Assembly (NCBI GenBank): GCA_015064665.1
Contig: SVRU01000056.1
Location: 1-18,156 of the forward strand
Reading direction: 5' to 3'
Origin: Oscillospiraceae bacterium
GTDB taxonomy: Bacteria; Bacillota_A; Clostridia; Oscillospirales; CAG-272
DNA length: 18,156 nt
The position numbers were made by a program, and so were the translations under genes. Positions 7,317-15,410 of the stretch are shown piece by piece. The notes beneath the pieces were generated by a model. The model did no database searches and was not told the DNA's origin. It saw nothing but the letters and a program-made list of their open reading frames with translations. Within the stretch, counting starts at the first letter, position 1. Every line of letters starts with the position of its first letter.

Positions 7317-8072
7317 TCATTTATTAATGCTCGAAGGTGAATATCCGTAATATTTTTTAAACGACTTACTGAAATAAAGCGGATCGTTATAACCTACCGA
7401 TTCCGCTACCTCTTTTATCGTATCGTATTCACCGTTTTCTATTATCGTTTTTGCATGAGAGATTCTTTCAGACAAAACATACTCTTTCGGACTCATACTG
7501 TAAATCGAAGAAAAAATTTGTCTGAAATACGTATCTGAAATTCCGCACAGTCGGTGAAGCTTATTAATCTTAAAGTTGAAGTTATATATATTTTTCTTTA
7601 TGTATTCTATCGCAGGCTTAACGAGATCATAATTTCGCTCCTCTGACACAGCTTGATGTTCAACTCTTGAAATAAAAGAGAGAAATTCATAAAATATTGC
7701 AAGACATTTATATTTATCCGAAGCAGTACCGAATTTCCATGCTTCAGAAAAATTTTGAAATATAAAGTTAACTCCGTGAAAGCTGTCAATAGAATATACC
7801 TTAATTTCAGCATTTTCAATATTTGCTTCAAAATTAATAGACGTATAGAATACGTCGTCATTTAATGCATTATATTCGTAGGATGAGCCTTTAGGTAAAA
7901 AAACAGCGCTACCTTCTTCAACTATAAAACGCCTGTCATTTAAAATATATTCTATCCCACCGCGAATTCTGAAAATAAAACCGTGTGTAGCTCTACTTTG
8001 GATTTTTCCATACGGTTTATTTTTGTTGTGAAAGGAAGATATGATTTTTACATCTTCAAAAAATCCGAGCAT
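7317..8072 (-). CDS. AraC-family transcriptional regulator, divergent from the MFS transporter gene
   Basis: The 251-residue protein has an N-terminal cupin-like sensor (FIFRIRGGIEYILNDRRFIVEEGSAVFLPKG, about residues 32-62) and a C-terminal double helix-turn-helix (about 150-251) with INKLHRLCGISDTYFRQIF and TIKEVAESVGYNDPLYF, then KYYGYSPSS. AAAGG lies about 10 nt before the ATG, a slightly long spacing. The gene is divergent from the MFS gene, a common layout for a regulator and the uptake gene it controls. Repeated TTTCCAT-like motifs in the shared intergenic region may be its binding sites. Confidence 0.9.
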   Translation of the reverse strand: MLGFFEDVKIISSFHNKNKPYGKIQSRATHGFIFRIRGGIEYILNDRRFIVEEGSAVFLPKGSSYEYNALNDDVFYTSINFEANIENAEIKVYSIDSFHGVNFIFQNFSEAWKFGTASDKYKCLAIFYEFLSFISRVEHQAVSEERNYDLVKPAIEYIKKNIYNFNFKINKLHRLCGISDTYFRQIFSSIYSMSPKEYVLSERISHAKTIIENGEYDTIKEVAESVGYNDPLYFSKSFKKYYGYSPSSINK

Positions 8073-8125
8073 AGATATTTAACCTTTCAAAGAGATTGTT
8101 TATAGTTAAATGTATTATATCATTT

Positions 8126-8154
8126 ATTATAGCATATGTTTTGGTTTTTTTCAA
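8126..8154 (-). promoter_or_regulatory. sigma-A promoter of the second AraC gene
   Basis: On the minus strand TTGAAA (8149-8154), 17 nt and TATAAT (8126-8131), 54 nt before the start codon. Confidence 0.8.
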
Positions 8155-8195
8155 TATTTTGTTCGTTTTTTTCCATATTGTTTGATTGTTTCCAT
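8149..8195. promoter_or_regulatory. candidate AraC operator, repeated TTTCMAT motif
   Basis: TTTCAAT (8149-8155), TTTCCAT (8170-8176) and TTTCCAT (8189-8195) lie on the plus strand at 21- and 19-nt steps, about two helical turns, as AraC half-sites usually do. The first overlaps the -35 of the regulator and the last abuts the -35 of the MFS gene. The surrounding DNA is T-rich, which raises the chance of coincidence. Confidence 0.4.
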
Positions 8196-8224
8196 TTACA
8201 AACGGCTTGTTTTATGTATATAAT
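8195..8224 (+). promoter_or_regulatory. sigma-A promoter of the MFS transporter gene
   Basis: TTTACA (8195-8200), an 18-nt spacer and TATAAT (8219-8224). A second TATAAT is at 8231-8236. The longer spacer suits an activator-dependent promoter. Confidence 0.65.
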
Positions 8225-8257
8225 AGCATATATAATAAGAATGGAGTCTAATTCATA

Positions 8258-9550
8258 ATGAAGAAAAAATTCAATTACACGTGGGTAATTATAGCAATTT
8301 GCTTTCTGTCGGTCTGTACGAGCTTGGGCTTTGCCTCCGGTAACCGCTCAATGTATTTCCGAGCCATAAACGACGTGTTCAGCGATTCTTTCTCGGAATT
8401 CGCCTATTCATTTACCATGACCATAAGATACATTGCGACTACGACCTTGAACATCTTTTTCGGTTGTTTGGTGAATAAATTCGGAACGAAGAAGCTTCTT
8501 TCGGCGGGCTTTATATCGCTGACTCTCTTTGCGCTTATAAGCTCCTTTGCAACTAACCTTATCCATTTCTACATAGCGGGCGTTTTTCTCGGAATCGGAC
8601 TTTCATGGACAACCACAACAATGATGAGCGTTATAGTAAACACTTGGGTCACCAAAAACAAGGGTACAGTAATGGGTGCAGTGCTTGCAGCTAACGGACT
8701 TGGCGGCGCGGTTGCCGCGCAGATAGTATCGCCTATCATATTTGCCGAGGGCGAACCTTATGCCTACCGCAACGCATACAGACTTGTTGCGATAATAATG
8801 GCTGTGATGTTGATTTTGATACTTATATTTTTCAGAGAAGCCCCCAAAAACGCAGAAAGAACATCCGTTACGCTTAAGAAAAACCGCAAAATACGCGGTA
8901 GCGGCTGGGTCGGAATGGATTTTAGTGAGGTTAAAAGAAAGCCGTATTTTTATCTTGCTCTCATATGTATGCTCCTCACGGGAATGTCGCTGAACGGCAT
9001 GGGGGAGATATCTTCACTTCATATGTACGACATCGGAATGAGCAAGGAATTCGTTGCGTCGCTTGCAACGGTCAGCAGCCTTTTGCTTATGAGCAGTAAA
9101 TTTCTTAACGGATTTATGTATGACAGAATCGGAATTAAAAAAACAATGAATCTTTGCTATGCATGTGCATTTATATCGCTTGGATTGCTTGCGTTGTTAT
9201 CGAATACCCCAATCGGTAAGGTTTTAGCGTCTATTAAACCTATTTTCTCCGCAACAGCTCTTCCTCTTGAAACGGTAATGATCTCTCTTTTCGCAAATGA
9301 ACTGTTTGGAAACAAAAGCTTCAACAAGGTCGTTGGACTGTTTGCCGCATCAACCACGGCTGGCTTTGCACTTGCCTCACCCTTCTCACAGCTTTGGAAA
9401 TCTGTATTTGGCAACTACACGGTTTCAATGATCGCGTTCGCTATTCTTATGATATTTGTAACCGTAACAATGCAGTTTGTTCTGAAATGCGCTAACCGCG
9501 ATAAAAAAACAATTCTTGAAGCACTTGAAAGGGAAGAAGTAACCGAATAA
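8258..9550 (+). CDS. major facilitator superfamily transporter
   Basis: The 430-residue protein shows about 12 hydrophobic helices in two halves, split by a basic cytoplasmic loop near residues 195-235. The loop between helices 2 and 3 (VNKFGTKKLL, about 72-81) and its second-half copy (MYDRIGIKKTMN, about 287-298) match the MFS signature GxxxDRxGxRR and its repeat. Helix 4 (GVFLGIGLSWTTTTMMSVIVNTWV) and the GTVMGAVLAANGLGGAVAAQ segment resemble the oxalate/formate and monocarboxylate-type branch. The substrate cannot be read from the sequence, and context suggests a carbohydrate or organic acid. GGAG precedes the ATG by 11 nt, longer than usual. The divergent AraC gene probably regulates it. 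Confidence 0.85.
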   Translation: MKKKFNYTWVIIAICFLSVCTSLGFASGNRSMYFRAINDVFSDSFSEFAYSFTMTIRYIATTTLNIFFGCLVNKFGTKKLLSAGFISLTLFALISSFATNLIHFYIAGVFLGIGLSWTTTTMMSVIVNTWVTKNKGTVMGAVLAANGLGGAVAAQIVSPIIFAEGEPYAYRNAYRLVAIIMAVMLILILIFFREAPKNAERTSVTLKKNRKIRGSGWVGMDFSEVKRKPYFYLALICMLLTGMSLNGMGEISSLHMYDIGMSKEFVASLATVSSLLLMSSKFLNGFMYDRIGIKKTMNLCYACAFISLGLLALLSNTPIGKVLASIKPIFSATALPLETVMISLFANELFGNKSFNKVVGLFAASTTAGFALASPFSQLWKSVFGNYTVSMIAFAILMIFVTVTMQFVLKCANRDKKTILEALEREEVTE

Positions 9551-9555
9551 CAAAA

Positions 9556-9606
9556 CGCGCTTAGCAAGTAAATCTATATAGGATATCTCGCTAAGCGTAT
9601 TTTTTA
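9556..9606. terminator. bidirectional terminator
   Basis: CGCTTAGC (9558-9565) pairs with GCTAAGCG (9590-9597) around a 24-nt loop. TATTTTTT follows on the plus strand and GCGTTTTG on the minus strand, so it separates the convergent MFS and hydrolase genes. Confidence 0.75.
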
Positions 9607-9610
9607 ATAT

Positions 9611-11602
9611 TTATTTAATTATAAGCACTATAGGCTCCATTGCTGCTACGGATTCTTTGACGTAGATCATATTGTTGAACGATTCAAATTCGCATCTGAC
9701 AAGCTTGCCGTTTTCATTAAGCCGCTCAACAGACGACACGTTTCCGTCAACGACGAGAGGAAGTTCGTCAAGAGCATCTTGTGACAAATTGAATACTGCG
9801 GCAAATATTTCACCGGTTGTTAGTCTTCCGGCGCGGAGATATACCTCGGCATCCTCGGGGTAATATATCGGCAGATTTCCGTTTTTCGAAAGTATGTCTA
9901 TCATTTGCTTTTTTCTCGTTTCGTTAAGAAGAGAGAAGGCCGTGAAATACTTGAAGGGCATATCGGGAGTGCCGGAGAAAACGATGCATTCTCCGCCGTA
10001 AGAATTCTTTTTTCTTGTTACACCGGGGTAAAGCGGTGTAATTTCTTCGGCTTGCGGGTCTTTGCAGTATACCTGTGAGAGCCATTCTGTTTCATCGGAA
10101 AGAGGAATAAGTTCTCTTTTTCCATATTGCGTAGACAAGCATACTTTGCCTATACGCTCACCGCTTGCGACTTTTATTTTATTGGAATTCAATGTAACGC
10201 CTACGCGGTCAATTACGTCGCTTTCAGAGCCGACTTTTACGCCGAGCTCTTCGGTGAAGCCGCGCTCACAAAGCTTTTCTGCAGCGCCAACAGAGAATAT
10301 GGCGGTTCCGCTCATAAATTGCTTTATTTCTTCGTTGTCAAATCCGTTTACGGAAAAGTCGTCGATGAATACTGCGCCCTCACCTTCGTTAGAAAAATAG
10401 AGAGGAAGTCCCAGACGTTCAAGAAAAGATGTTGCCCACGGCGAGAGCTTGAGCCCCAAGTCCTCGGGAACAAAGCCATATACCTGCATATGCGTGAGCG
10501 GAATGCGGCATCCAAAGGGCGAAAGCTGCTTATAGTATTCCGTAAGAGCTTCGTAGAATTTTGCGTATTTTGACAGCTTTTTTCTGTACGCCTTTCCGGA
10601 ATTCGGTTCAAACGCCGCAAGTCTTGTTATCCAGTGCTTTGCGCCGGTTGCGCCCTCAAGGATCGATGCCGTAAAATGTGAATGCAGAAGCGCCGCTGAC
10701 GTCGAATAGCGGTTTTGAGGGCAGGTATCGGTTTCGGCAAGATACACCTTAACAGTATCCTTGGTATTTTCTCTAAGTATTGCGGCGCGGAACATATTTG
10801 CGGTAAAGTTTCTCGCACCTCCTGTAGCTGCAGAATTGGAGTAGGGACCGCCGTTGAGTCTTATTACCGTTAGATTTCCTTTGCCTGCAAATGCTTTTGC
10901 GGTATAGTCCGAAAACTCACAGAAAGTGGAGGTGTAAATGCCGGAGACCACACCTTGTATCGTGGGGTCAACCTCGTCAAGACCGGCTCTCATCGCCTCA
11001 ACACAACCGACGAGCGAATCGCGAACTACTTCAACGTACAAATTTGTGTAGTATTTATCCTCTTCGGTACAGCCCTGAGTATGTTTAAAAAGCTCCTCGC
11101 GCGTTATAGCCTTTTTTGCGCGGCGGTTAAGCTCTGCCATATGATATTTGCATGCGCAGCCCTTAGTCGGCTTGTAGAAAAGTCCGAGATCGTCATCAAG
11201 CATTACGACGGAGGGATGGCGGCTTGCAAGTATACGGAACTGCTCTTTTATATACTTTCTGAAATTCGGGTCAAGAGGGCAGCAGGTTACAACTCTGTCC
11301 TCGCCCGTAGACAGTGAAATGCTCGGTTGAAAGGGGTAGGGACTTGACGGTATGGTAATGTGCCCAAGCGTTGCCTGAACGAGCACGCCATGTTTTGCGC
11401 CTGCTCTGTCAAGACGCGCGCGGAAAACATCGTAGCTTTTGCATTGCTTTTCAGCTTTATTGACGGCAGGCGTGCCCTCGGGATTAAATTTCATCATAAA
11501 CATAGCGTGCGTGCTGACGCCCGTTTTTTGTTGTTCAATTATATCTGATACTATCTCGTCAACATGATTTATATCAAGCGGCATTATAGATAGGTTAAGC
11601 AT
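9611..11602 (-). CDS. putative TIM-barrel glycoside hydrolase, family not recognised
   Basis: The protein has 663 residues from the ATG at 11602, which follows AAAGGAG by 6 nt. The frame is open to a TTG 24 nt earlier, which precedes that site and is unlikely. The first 330 or so residues look like a (beta/alpha)8 glycosidase: QATLGHI near residue 77, CCPLDPNFRKYI near 107, and PSVVMLDDDLGLF (Asp136-138) followed by a C-x-C-x2-H motif (C149, C151, H154), reminiscent of the GH42-like barrel and its metal-binding cysteines. A middle region (about 375-460) and a C-terminal beta-rich domain (about 570-663) follow. There is no signal peptide, so it acts in the cytoplasm. It starts 43 nt after the YgjV-like gene and shares its promoter. 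Catalytic acids cannot be assigned from one sequence. Confidence 0.6.
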   Translation of the reverse strand: MLNLSIMPLDINHVDEIVSDIIEQQKTGVSTHAMFMMKFNPEGTPAVNKAEKQCKSYDVFRARLDRAGAKHGVLVQATLGHITIPSSPYPFQPSISLSTGEDRVVTCCPLDPNFRKYIKEQFRILASRHPSVVMLDDDLGLFYKPTKGCACKYHMAELNRRAKKAITREELFKHTQGCTEEDKYYTNLYVEVVRDSLVGCVEAMRAGLDEVDPTIQGVVSGIYTSTFCEFSDYTAKAFAGKGNLTVIRLNGGPYSNSAATGGARNFTANMFRAAILRENTKDTVKVYLAETDTCPQNRYSTSAALLHSHFTASILEGATGAKHWITRLAAFEPNSGKAYRKKLSKYAKFYEALTEYYKQLSPFGCRIPLTHMQVYGFVPEDLGLKLSPWATSFLERLGLPLYFSNEGEGAVFIDDFSVNGFDNEEIKQFMSGTAIFSVGAAEKLCERGFTEELGVKVGSESDVIDRVGVTLNSNKIKVASGERIGKVCLSTQYGKRELIPLSDETEWLSQVYCKDPQAEEITPLYPGVTRKKNSYGGECIVFSGTPDMPFKYFTAFSLLNETRKKQMIDILSKNGNLPIYYPEDAEVYLRAGRLTTGEIFAAVFNLSQDALDELPLVVDGNVSSVERLNENGKLVRCEFESFNNMIYVKESVAAMEPIVLIIK

Positions 11603-11645
11603 AAATTTCTCCTTTAAAATAGTCAATTTTACTCGTAAATTTTGC

Positions 11646-12169
11646 TTAATTCATTGCTTTGCTTTTTTCAATGCGTGAATAACGAACAAGTGCGGTTATT
11701 ATCGATACAAGAGCCAGAACGCTTCCTATCGCTGAGCCGTAAGCGCCTGACACGATATTGTATATAAGCCAGCAGGGAACGGCAAAAAGCGAAACAATTC
11801 GAATCGTTTTTTCTTTTTTCATCCAGCTTGCGGCACTCTCAAACAACACGCCTAAAATTGGGAATATACTGAAAATATTTGTATATAACAGAAGCCCCAC
11901 CGTGATAATTCCGAGATTTGTAATAATTAAAATAGGAATTTTATACTTTGTTACAAAAACCGTGTCCTTTTTGTATGCAAAAGAAGAGGTAACGAATGCG
12001 GCGGCATCCATGGCGGCGCCAACGAAGGCAAAAAGCAGCAGGTACTGTAGGACGTATAATATACTTGAAAACAGTTTACAAGCTATAATTTTCTTCGCAT
12101 CCTTGAGCTGAAAGCATAAAAGATAAAGAGCAACCGCAGAAAGACCGGCTATAAGGGAATAATTTTCAT
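11646..12169 (-). pseudogene. YgjV-like inner-membrane protein gene, frameshifted near its start
   Basis: The frame runs open from about 12224 to 11646 and encodes four to five hydrophobic helices like the YgjV family (usually about 170-185 residues), but its first ATG is at 12011, inside the membrane part. An ATG at 12169 has GGTGGG 7 nt upstream and a consensus promoter. It reads M-K-I-I-P-L-stop. One extra A in the AAAA run at 12163-12166 would join it to the open frame as M-K-N-Y-S-L-I-A-G-L and give 174 residues; the span of 524 bases is one short of a multiple of three. It is therefore a one-base deletion or an assembly error. The remaining ORF from 12011 would make a 121-residue truncated protein without its own ribosome binding site. 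Confidence 0.7.
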
Positions 12170-12216
12170 TTAATAACCCACCAAATAATATACACGTTAA
12201 ATATAAGATCGTAATT

Positions 12217-12245
12217 ATTATATATTAATTGCGTTAAAATGTAAA
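12217..12245 (-). promoter_or_regulatory. sigma-A promoter of the YgjV-like / hydrolase operon
   Basis: On the minus strand TTTACA (12240-12245), 17 nt and TATAAT (12217-12222), 48 nt before the ATG at 12169. It lies in the 126-bp gap after the trehalase-like gene, in which no terminator is seen. Confidence 0.8.
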
Positions 12246-12295
12246 GAAACGGTATTTATAGAAAGGATGGTTTTTATAATAATTTTAATGTATTA

Positions 12296-13531
12296 TCACG
12301 GCAAAGTTCTATCTTGTTTTTTTATGCTGTCGCAATAAAGATAAACCGCCGCGCTCCAACCCATCATGGGTGGAGTTTTGTATTCCTTGGTTACGGAAAC
12401 CTCGCCGTCTACACCGTTATATTTTTCCCAAAGACATCCGTACTTTTCAAAATTTAAGTCTGCAACTTCGAGATATTTTTGCGCGATTCTTTTTGCCTGT
12501 TCGGTATAGCCGTAGCGAAGAAGGGCTTTTATCGATATTAATTGAAGCGGCGGCCATGCGTGCGGATAGTCCCATTGCAGATTATACAGTTCCTCCTTGT
12601 TTTCAGAGCAGACAAGACCGTATCTAAATTCAAGCTTTGTAAGATTTTCTACCGTTTTTGAGGCTTGTTTTTCATCGGCAAGTCCGACAAATAGCGGGTA
12701 GAGCATTGCAAGAGATATAAGATCCGAGGTTTTCTTTTCTACAAAGTTATAGTCGCAAAATGCTCCGACAGATTCATTCCACATCGTCTCGTTCATAAGA
12801 GTCTTACGTCTATCGGCTCTTTGTTGCCAAATCGCTTCCTCGCATTTGTTTAGCTTTGTTGAAAAATACTCCATATTCTTTTCGATTCCGTAAAGCAGTG
12901 AATTAAGACAAAGCCAAGCATAGTGATGCTGAAAAAGTCCTGTTCTGCTTGAAAAATCCCAACCGCTTTCGCATCCGGAATGAAAGGATTTTGCATATTC
13001 CTCTATAAGCTCTTTATCCTCAGGCGGCTCCATTTTAAATCTTGCGCAAAGACGGCCGCAGAGAAATGCGGTATCGGGATAATAACCGGAATATCTATTT
13101 AATCCGCAATCGGTAATCCGCTCATTCTGCCAGAAATTATATTCCTTTTTTAACGCATTATAGCATTCAGAAAGCCAATTGATATCATTCGTAATATTGA
13201 AAATATCCCTTACCATTTGCGAGAGAAACGGCGGTTGCGAACGGGTGAGTCCCCAGGTGCGATTTGAGTTTGGCACAAAGCCGAATCTGTTTATCAAATA
13301 TACCATATTATCAACGTTGTTTTTTGCCTGTTCAACTCTTCCCGATAGGATAAGTCCTATATTAGTGAAGTAGGTTCCCCAATAATACATTTCTTGAAAA
13401 ACATCGCCAAAACCCGAAACGGAATAGGGATGGGGAAGTCCTATCAACGTATTGATATCATCTTTGTTGAAACGAATGGTTTCGCGCCAATGCTCTTCGA
13501 TATATTTTTTTACTGATTCTCCGTTTTTCAT
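12296..13531 (-). CDS. GH37 trehalase-like glycoside hydrolase, divergent active site
   Basis: The 411-residue protein starts 7 nt after GGAG. It follows the GH37 (alpha/alpha)6 pattern: QEMYYWGTYFTNIGL (46-60), FVPNSNRTW...TRSQPPF (85-102), ESGWDFSSR (188-196), LQWDYPHAWPP (318-328) and WEKYNG (368-373). The residues matching the E. coli Tre37A catalytic acid (Asp in SGWDFSSR) and base (Glu in EKYD) are present as Asp192 and Glu369. Other conserved trehalase residues differ: the PGGRF Arg region is GFGDVF, YYWD is YYWG, and the GGGGEY...GFGW loop is EVSVTKEYKTPPMMGW. It has no signal peptide and is shorter than TreA or TreF (about 550). It may hydrolyse trehalose or a related alpha-glycoside. 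It has its own promoter. Confidence 0.75.
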   Translation of the reverse strand: MKNGESVKKYIEEHWRETIRFNKDDINTLIGLPHPYSVSGFGDVFQEMYYWGTYFTNIGLILSGRVEQAKNNVDNMVYLINRFGFVPNSNRTWGLTRSQPPFLSQMVRDIFNITNDINWLSECYNALKKEYNFWQNERITDCGLNRYSGYYPDTAFLCGRLCARFKMEPPEDKELIEEYAKSFHSGCESGWDFSSRTGLFQHHYAWLCLNSLLYGIEKNMEYFSTKLNKCEEAIWQQRADRRKTLMNETMWNESVGAFCDYNFVEKKTSDLISLAMLYPLFVGLADEKQASKTVENLTKLEFRYGLVCSENKEELYNLQWDYPHAWPPLQLISIKALLRYGYTEQAKRIAQKYLEVADLNFEKYGCLWEKYNGVDGEVSVTKEYKTPPMMGWSAAVYLYCDSIKKQDRTLP

Positions 13532-13561
13532 TTTTGCGCTCCAATCTTATAACTACGTTAG

Positions 13562-13590
13562 ATGATAGCATATAAAGAGTATTTAGTCAA
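13562..13590 (-). promoter_or_regulatory. sigma-A promoter of the trehalase-like gene
   Basis: On the minus strand TTGACT (13585-13590), 17 nt and TATCAT (13562-13567), 30 nt before the ATG and directly after the terminator of the preceding gene. Confidence 0.75.
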
Positions 13591-13600
13591 GCTTTTTAAT

Positions 13601-13650
13601 ATAAAAAAGACACGTCGCTCGAAAAATTCCGAAATGACGTGTCCTGATTT
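13601..13650 (-). terminator. terminator of the propeller-AraC gene
   Basis: GACACGTC (13609-13616) pairs with GACGTGTC (13636-13643), with a further TCG/CGA pairing inside the loop. Six T follow on the minus strand. A weaker T-run on the plus side has no plus-strand gene to serve. Confidence 0.85.
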
Positions 13651-13664
13651 TTTGAAGGATATTT

Positions 13665-15329
13665 TTAAATTTTTTTATGAAGCTTTCTGTATTCTGTTGG
13701 ACTAAGGTTTTCGTTTTTTAAAAATGTTTCCGAAAAATAAGAAGGTGAGGCAAATCCAACGGATAGTGATATTTCTGAAACGGAAAGTTCGGTATTTATC
13801 AGCATTGCCTTTGATTTTGCAAGTCTTGCTTCATTGCGATACTCAATAAGAGTAGTTCCTGTAACGTTTTTAAAAAGATGGCAAAGATAATATACGCTTA
13901 CGGTAAGTTTTTCCGAAATCTCAAAAATGCTTTCGTCTTTTTCTAGGTTTTCGGTAAGGTAGTCTCTTGCTTTTTCAACTATCGGATAAATATGACTGCG
14001 GTTTCCCGGTTGTTCTCTAACTTCGTGAATAATTTTTTCAATAAGTTTAAGATTCTTTTCTTCGCTATCCGTAAAACGTTTGATGAGTGAGTCGATTTTT
14101 TTCGTGTTTCGAGGGGTGTTGTTGACGCAGTTCATTGGATATTTTTCAAAAACAGCCGAAATAATATCGGATTTTTCACGTTCAATAAGCGTTCGTGCAA
14201 GCTCAGAATCGCTCATAGCTTCTTCTTGATAAGGATCGGGGTCACCCTCGGCAAGTGTTGTGAGCTTAGATGCAATTGCATTAAGACGTGATTCTTTGTT
14301 CATAATTTTTCCCGAAATAATATCGTCTTCTGTGATTTTTGCAACAAGAATCTCACGTGCGTGCTTGTAAACAGCATTAAGAGATGATGAAAATCCACCG
14401 CGTTCACGGTCGTAAGCTATGTATATAAAACCATCGTCTGCTTCGTGTGCATCGGGGTATGAAACGTATCTTTCGTCAAGCATGAGCTTGTAGGGAAATG
14501 TTTTTCCGTCATCTTCGGAAAGCATAGCGCAAAGCTTATCTCTTGCAGTGTATTGATAGTGATTTATAAGAAGCACTCTTCCGGATTTTAACCGAGAAAT
14601 AAAGAAGCGTGAATCGGGACCGCCAAGACCGGAATTTTTGCCGCGGCTCCAACGTTTTCCTCTGTCATAGGAATATGAGATGCCTATTCCGTATTTAGTT
14701 CTGGCATAGAGAGCGAAAACTCCGCTTTTCTCTTCAAGAATCATATGCTCGTCAAACGAGCGCTCGTTAAATTCTGCGCCGCCAAGCTTAATAAAGGTTT
14801 TTCCGTTGTCCGAGGTTTTATAAGCAAACGCAGCCGAAGGCTCGTCTTCCTTAACGCCCGGGTCGCGCAATTCACGAAAAAATTCGTTAGGCAAAAGATA
14901 AATAGGGAAAAGCCACTCACCGCTGGATATAACGGTGGGTTTATTCATCATAATTCCACGACCGATATAAAACTCCTCTCCAAACTCAAGACTGTCGGCA
15001 TCGGGATTTTCAGCTATTGCGCCCCAAACCTCATCTCCGGGCATAACGTTCCATATGACCCAAAGTCTGTCAAGAGGATCAAGCCAAAGCACAGGATCAA
15101 AGCAGCGCGCTCTTCCGATTTTTTCGATTACAGCAATCGGCTCGCCAAATTCCGAATTGCCGTGTGCCGCAACTATTACGCAGTAGTTTCCAAAGGTTTC
15201 TTTTGTATTCCCGGAATAAAAGGAGACAAAAGTTTTTCCGCCTTTGGTGTGTACGATTGCAGGCACGCCTTGCCATACTCTGTGCGAGGAACAATATTTG
15301 GAAAGCAATTCCTTGTCGGTTATGATCAT
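13665..15329 (-). CDS. sialidase-like beta-propeller fused to an AraC DNA-binding domain
   Basis: The 554-residue protein is one uninterrupted frame starting 7 nt after AAAGGAG. Residues about 1-335 form a sialidase-like (BNR/GH33-type) propeller with three Asp-boxes: S173-D-N-G-K-T-F, S220-Y-D-R-G-K-R-W and S271-E-D-D-G-K-T-F. HRVWQGVPAI (Arg17, compare the GH33 Arg-Ile-Pro motif), FDPVLWLDPLDRLW, GRGIMMNKPTVISSGEWLFPI and SYPDAHEADDGFIYIAYDRER are typical of bacterial sialidase-like proteins. A helical, charged linker (336-450) leads to an AraC/XylS double helix-turn-helix (450-554): IFEISEKLTVSVYYLCHLF and SVSEISLSVGFASPSYF, then NLSPTEYRKLHKK. No signal peptide or membrane span is present. 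I infer a cytosolic transcription factor whose ligand-binding, or perhaps catalytic, domain is a propeller. It is divergent from the PHP gene. Confidence 0.85.
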   Translation of the reverse strand: MIITDKELLSKYCSSHRVWQGVPAIVHTKGGKTFVSFYSGNTKETFGNYCVIVAAHGNSEFGEPIAVIEKIGRARCFDPVLWLDPLDRLWVIWNVMPGDEVWGAIAENPDADSLEFGEEFYIGRGIMMNKPTVISSGEWLFPIYLLPNEFFRELRDPGVKEDEPSAAFAYKTSDNGKTFIKLGGAEFNERSFDEHMILEEKSGVFALYARTKYGIGISYSYDRGKRWSRGKNSGLGGPDSRFFISRLKSGRVLLINHYQYTARDKLCAMLSEDDGKTFPYKLMLDERYVSYPDAHEADDGFIYIAYDRERGGFSSSLNAVYKHAREILVAKITEDDIISGKIMNKESRLNAIASKLTTLAEGDPDPYQEEAMSDSELARTLIEREKSDIISAVFEKYPMNCVNNTPRNTKKIDSLIKRFTDSEEKNLKLIEKIIHEVREQPGNRSHIYPIVEKARDYLTENLEKDESIFEISEKLTVSVYYLCHLFKNVTGTTLIEYRNEARLAKSKAMLINTELSVSEISLSVGFASPSYFSETFLKNENLSPTEYRKLHKKI

Positions 15330-15358
15330 AGAAATACTCCTTTATGTTTTACAGGGAA

Positions 15359-15387
15359 ATTATATCACTAAAACGACATATTATCAA
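15359..15387 (-). promoter_or_regulatory. sigma-A promoter of the propeller-AraC gene
   Basis: On the minus strand TTGATA (15382-15387), 17 nt and TATAAT (15359-15364), 29 nt before the start codon. Confidence 0.8.
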
Positions 15388-15410
15388 TAACAATTTTGCT
15401 GAAATCGTTT
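15371..15410. promoter_or_regulatory. candidate operator: inverted repeat AAACGA-N28-TCGTTT
   Basis: AAACGA (15371-15376) sits in the spacer of the minus-strand promoter and TCGTTT (15405-15410) overlaps the -35 of the plus-strand promoter, so the half-sites mark both divergent promoters. Half-site centres are 34 bp apart, about three helical turns. The repeat is only 6 bp and could be chance. Confidence 0.35.

Noticed and set aside
10127..10573. Plus-strand open frame of 148 codons inside the hydrolase gene, and similar plus-strand frames at 10955-11317 and 14745-15371
   Set aside because: They are antisense to convincing genes, have no ribosome binding site or protein-family features, and have the unusual composition of mirrored codons.
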